Below, in pieces: positions 61,670-64,000 of a stretch of 64,000 bases of DNA. Source of the stretch: Desulforamulus reducens MI-1 (GTDB lineage: Bacteria > Bacillota > Desulfotomaculia > Desulfotomaculales > Desulfotomaculaceae); contig NC_009253.1 of the NCBI RefSeq assembly GCF_000016165.1, positions 558,001 through 622,000 on the forward strand, read 5' to 3'. How positions within the stretch are numbered: position 1 is the stretch's first letter; each line of letters starts with the position of its first letter. The notes below the pieces were generated by a model that ran no database searches, was not told the origin of the DNA, and saw only the letters and a list, made by a program, of their open reading frames with translations. Made by a program: the position numbers and the translations under genes.

Positions 61670-62521
61670 GTGGCAATTAAAATGGAAATGGTTGGGCAAA
61701 CATTTGGACCTTTTGAACGTGACTACGATTTCAGAGATTTAATTCTTTTTGCGCTTGGCTGCGGTGCTGGCGTCGATGGCAAAACTGATTTGGAATATGT
61801 TTACGAAAAGGATTTAAAAATTCTTCCCATGTTTGCAGCAATGCCCATCGTGGACAGTGAAGTCACTAAAACCATCGATTATGGCTATAATTATGCAGGG
61901 TCACTCCATTGGGGATTCGATTTACAATTTCATAAGCCGATGACAAAATTGTCAGGCAAATTAAGTACACATGTACTGCTTAAGGGGTTATATGATCGTG
62001 GAGCCGATAAAGGTTTGTTAGCACAGCATATAGGAGAAACCTATGATGAAACAGGTGAAAAAATATTTACCAACGAAAGCTGGGATTGTTTAATCTATGA
62101 TGGCGGTTTTGGAGGTCCGAAACCACCGAAGGATATAGTGGAAATTCCAGAAAGAGAACCCGATTATGAGATTGAGGAGCGGATTCCTGAGAATCAGGCA
62201 CTTATTTACAGATTGTCAGGGGATTATCACCCTCAACATATTGATTGGGAATATGCCAAAGCAAATGGTCAAATGAAGCCAATTCTTCACGCCGTGAGTT
62301 TTGCTGGAGTTGCTTGCCGTCATTTCATTAAAACATTTATTCCTGGAGAACCTGAGAGGTTAACCCGTTTTAAAACTCGTATTACAGCTTCACTCCTTCC
62401 TGGGGCAACCCTTAAGACTCAAATGTGGAAAATGGGTGAAAATAAGGTTCACTTTAGAGTCATAGATGCGTATACACAAGCGAAGCCCTATCTAAACTTT
62501 GGCATTATTGAATGGAAATAA
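61670..62521 (+). CDS. MaoC-type (hot-dog) enoyl-CoA hydratase
   Basis: 283 residues resembling the two-hot-dog hydratase-2 of eukaryotic MFE-2. The N-terminal half has FALGCGAGVDGKTDLEYVYEKDLKILPMFA and the C-terminal half the active-site strip YRLSGDYHPQHIDWEYAKANGQMKPILHAVSFAG. The usual catalytic pattern is GD-x-N-P-x-H; here N is replaced by H. Position after caiC, and the absence of a CaiD crotonase in the window, suggest it performs carnitinyl-CoA dehydration. The different active site may reflect the trimethylammonium substrate. GTG start behind AGAAAGGA. Confidence 0.8.
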   Translation: MAIKMEMVGQTFGPFERDYDFRDLILFALGCGAGVDGKTDLEYVYEKDLKILPMFAAMPIVDSEVTKTIDYGYNYAGSLHWGFDLQFHKPMTKLSGKLSTHVLLKGLYDRGADKGLLAQHIGETYDETGEKIFTNESWDCLIYDGGFGGPKPPKDIVEIPEREPDYEIEERIPENQALIYRLSGDYHPQHIDWEYAKANGQMKPILHAVSFAGVACRHFIKTFIPGEPERLTRFKTRITASLLPGATLKTQMWKMGENKVHFRVIDAYTQAKPYLNFGIIEWK

Positions 62522-62825
62522 CTTAATCATCAATCCTGGGTTAGACGAACTGAATCAGAAGAATCGTCTGTTGCAATTCAAGTACTAAAGAACAGTTTGA
62601 TAAACCTATAGAATATTAAAAGGAAGCAGAAGCGAAGCCCTGATAAACGTAATGAAAATAGAGCAAAATCTTCAGAAATACGGAAACAGGTGCTTCGCTT
62701 GACTTCCATTTTTACAACAACATATCGGACTTTACAGGAAACAAATATGTTGTAAATAGGTGATGCATTTGAAGTTGTACGCAATAGAGAATAACGATGG
62801 TTTGCCAAAAAGAGAGAAAAAGAGT
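62522..62825. other. Intergenic region between hydratase and MFS genes
   Basis: No gene is recognised. AGCGAAG (about 62630) and CTTCGCT (about 62693) can pair at a distance, and the last 60 bases are AT-rich and could hold a promoter. Confidence 0.4.
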
Positions 62826-64000
62826 ATGCAATCAAAAAAAACGCTTGATGATTTTGAATTAACGCCTTTTCTTAAGAAGATGATACTTTTTGCCAGTGGT
62901 GGTCCTTTCTTGGATGGCTATGTCCTGGTTATTATTGGTGTCGCCCTTGCCCAATTGGGGCCTCAACTGAATTTAGATGCACACTGGAGTGCGTTGGTGG
63001 GCGCTGCCGCATTGGCAGGAATTTTTATAGGCACTGCCCTATTTGGATATGTAACTGATCTAGTGGGGCGGCAGTTGATGTTTACTATCGATATCATTGC
63101 AATTGCGATTATTTCCATTGGGACTATGTTTATTTCTTCTCCAATGGAGCTTGTTGTCATGAGATTTTTAATAGGAGTTGTTATTGGGGCGGACTATCCA
63201 ATTGCAACTTCTCTAGTGACGGAATTCACACCACGAAAGTACAGGGCTCTTTCTATAGGATTTATTGCAGCAGTTTGGTATGTAGGTGCAACCGCAGCAG
63301 ATATTGTGGGATATTTTTTGTGCGATGTAGAAGGCGGCTGGCGATGTATGCTGGGCAGCGCGGTTATTCCTTGTATGATACTTCTAATAGGACGGTGGGG
63401 TACTCCGGAATCACCCCGGTGGTTGGCACGTAAAGGGCGTGTTGATGAGGCCCGGGCAATTGTACAGCAGTTATTTGGTGCTGATGTGGAATTAGAACCT
63501 GAAGAAGTTAAGGAAACACGATATAGCAAGATATTTGAAAAAGGATATTTTAGTAGAATGATATTTGTTGGTACCATATGGGCATGTCAGGTTGTGCCTA
63601 TGTTTGGTTTATATACATTTGGTCCACAGATAATGAGTGCATTCGGCTTTGGGGCAGGAAAGCAAGCTATTTTAGGTGATATAATCATTAGTATGTTTTT
63701 CTTAATCGGCTGTGTTCCTGCAATGTTTTGGTTGAATTCTATAGGTCGTCGTCCCTTGATTATTGGGAGCTTTGCAATGATGACTATTGCATTAGCTGTT
63801 TTGGGAGTTTTTCCAAACGCCAATATATGGGTTGTTGTTGCTTCCTTTGGAATATATGCATTCTTTTCTGGTGGTCCTGGCATTTTGCAATGGCTTTATC
63901 CCAATGAACTTTTTCCAACTGAGATTCGGGCTTCGGCAGTGGGTGCAGCTATGGCTTTCAGCCGAATTGGGACAGTTTTATCTACTTATGCATTACCAAT
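62826..64000 (+). CDS. MFS transporter (sugar/metabolite porter type), runs off window
   Basis: Open from ATG 62826 to the last base, at least 391 residues. The start has FLDGYVLVIIGVALAQLGPQL, then DLVGRQLMF (motif A), a MRFLIGVVIGADYPIATSLVTEF region, TPESPRWLARKGR, SIGRRPLII and PNELFPTEIRASAVG, all typical of the SP family. Its substrate is unknown; placement after the cai genes suggests betaines, choline-like or organic acid import, but it may belong to another unit because 304 bases separate them. It could also be a pathway product exporter. Confidence 0.8.
   Translation, partial: MQSKKTLDDFELTPFLKKMILFASGGPFLDGYVLVIIGVALAQLGPQLNLDAHWSALVGAAALAGIFIGTALFGYVTDLVGRQLMFTIDIIAIAIISIGTMFISSPMELVVMRFLIGVVIGADYPIATSLVTEFTPRKYRALSIGFIAAVWYVGATAADIVGYFLCDVEGGWRCMLGSAVIPCMILLIGRWGTPESPRWLARKGRVDEARAIVQQLFGADVELEPEEVKETRYSKIFEKGYFSRMIFVGTIWACQVVPMFGLYTFGPQIMSAFGFGAGKQAILGDIIISMFFLIGCVPAMFWLNSIGRRPLIIGSFAMMTIALAVLGVFPNANIWVVVASFGIYAFFSGGPGILQWLYPNELFPTEIRASAVGAAMAFSRIGTVLSTYALP

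Overview
The window looks like an accessory stretch plus one metabolic operon from an anaerobic low-to-mid GC Firmicute, most likely a Clostridia member of the Desulfotomaculum/Peptococcaceae type. Reasons: strong GGAGG ribosome sites, frequent TTG/GTG starts, sigma-A and sigma-54 promoters, anaerobic FixABCX-linked carnitine genes, ACR3/ArsP arsenic genes, and two genes that appear to use UGA as selenocysteine. The species is inferred, not proven.

Left part (1-14100): a truncated radical SAM/SPASM gene, an HD-domain gene and a DUF2284 gene form a tight operon. A 1.3 kb GC-rich gene desert follows. It carries a run of hairpins whose loops end in GGGTC or GGGGTC, and ends at a small SWIM zinc-finger gene. 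Next come an AAA ATPase plus S8 protease pair (IetAS type), an MNT/HEPN pair, and on the minus strand a two-gene operon encoding an XRE-dynamin-like GTPase fusion and an HNH protein. This reads as a defence island.

Middle (14100-48800): this segment lies between two 3' fragments of a tRNA-Leu(UAA) gene, each next to a broken tyrosine recombinase, so it looks like one of several tandem integrations. It holds an IS1380-family element split in frame by a 3.27 kb TGT...ACA transposon (DUF6431, DDE integrase, AAA ATPase; 6-bp target duplication), another IS, and a type I-B CRISPR-Cas locus (cas6-8b-7-5-3, 21-repeat array, cas4-1-2). It also holds an NYN-nuclease gene behind a strong promoter and a four-hairpin leader, decayed DUF1659/DUF2922/YvrJ genes, and a large arsenic/redox cluster. 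That cluster has thioredoxin-like and AhpD-like proteins, two ArsP-type permeases, two ACR3-type carriers, CcdA, two DGC proteins, two ArsR repressors, and the two candidate selenoproteins (an exported thioredoxin and a CopZ/BFD-like metallochaperone). A second copy of the SWIM module and an Rpn-type nuclease close the segment.

Right part (48800-64000): integrase debris, a DUF421 membrane protein and a decayed transposase precede a sigma-54 promoter with two upstream palindromes. Then comes a carnitine/crotonobetaine operon: caiT, caiA, caiB, fixA, fixB, fixC, fixX, caiC, a MaoC-type hydratase where caiD would be expected, and an MFS transporter running off the window. CaiT would exchange carnitine for gamma-butyrobetaine, CaiC/CaiB make the CoA esters, the hydratase dehydrates carnitinyl-CoA, and CaiA with FixABCX reduces crotonobetainyl-CoA.
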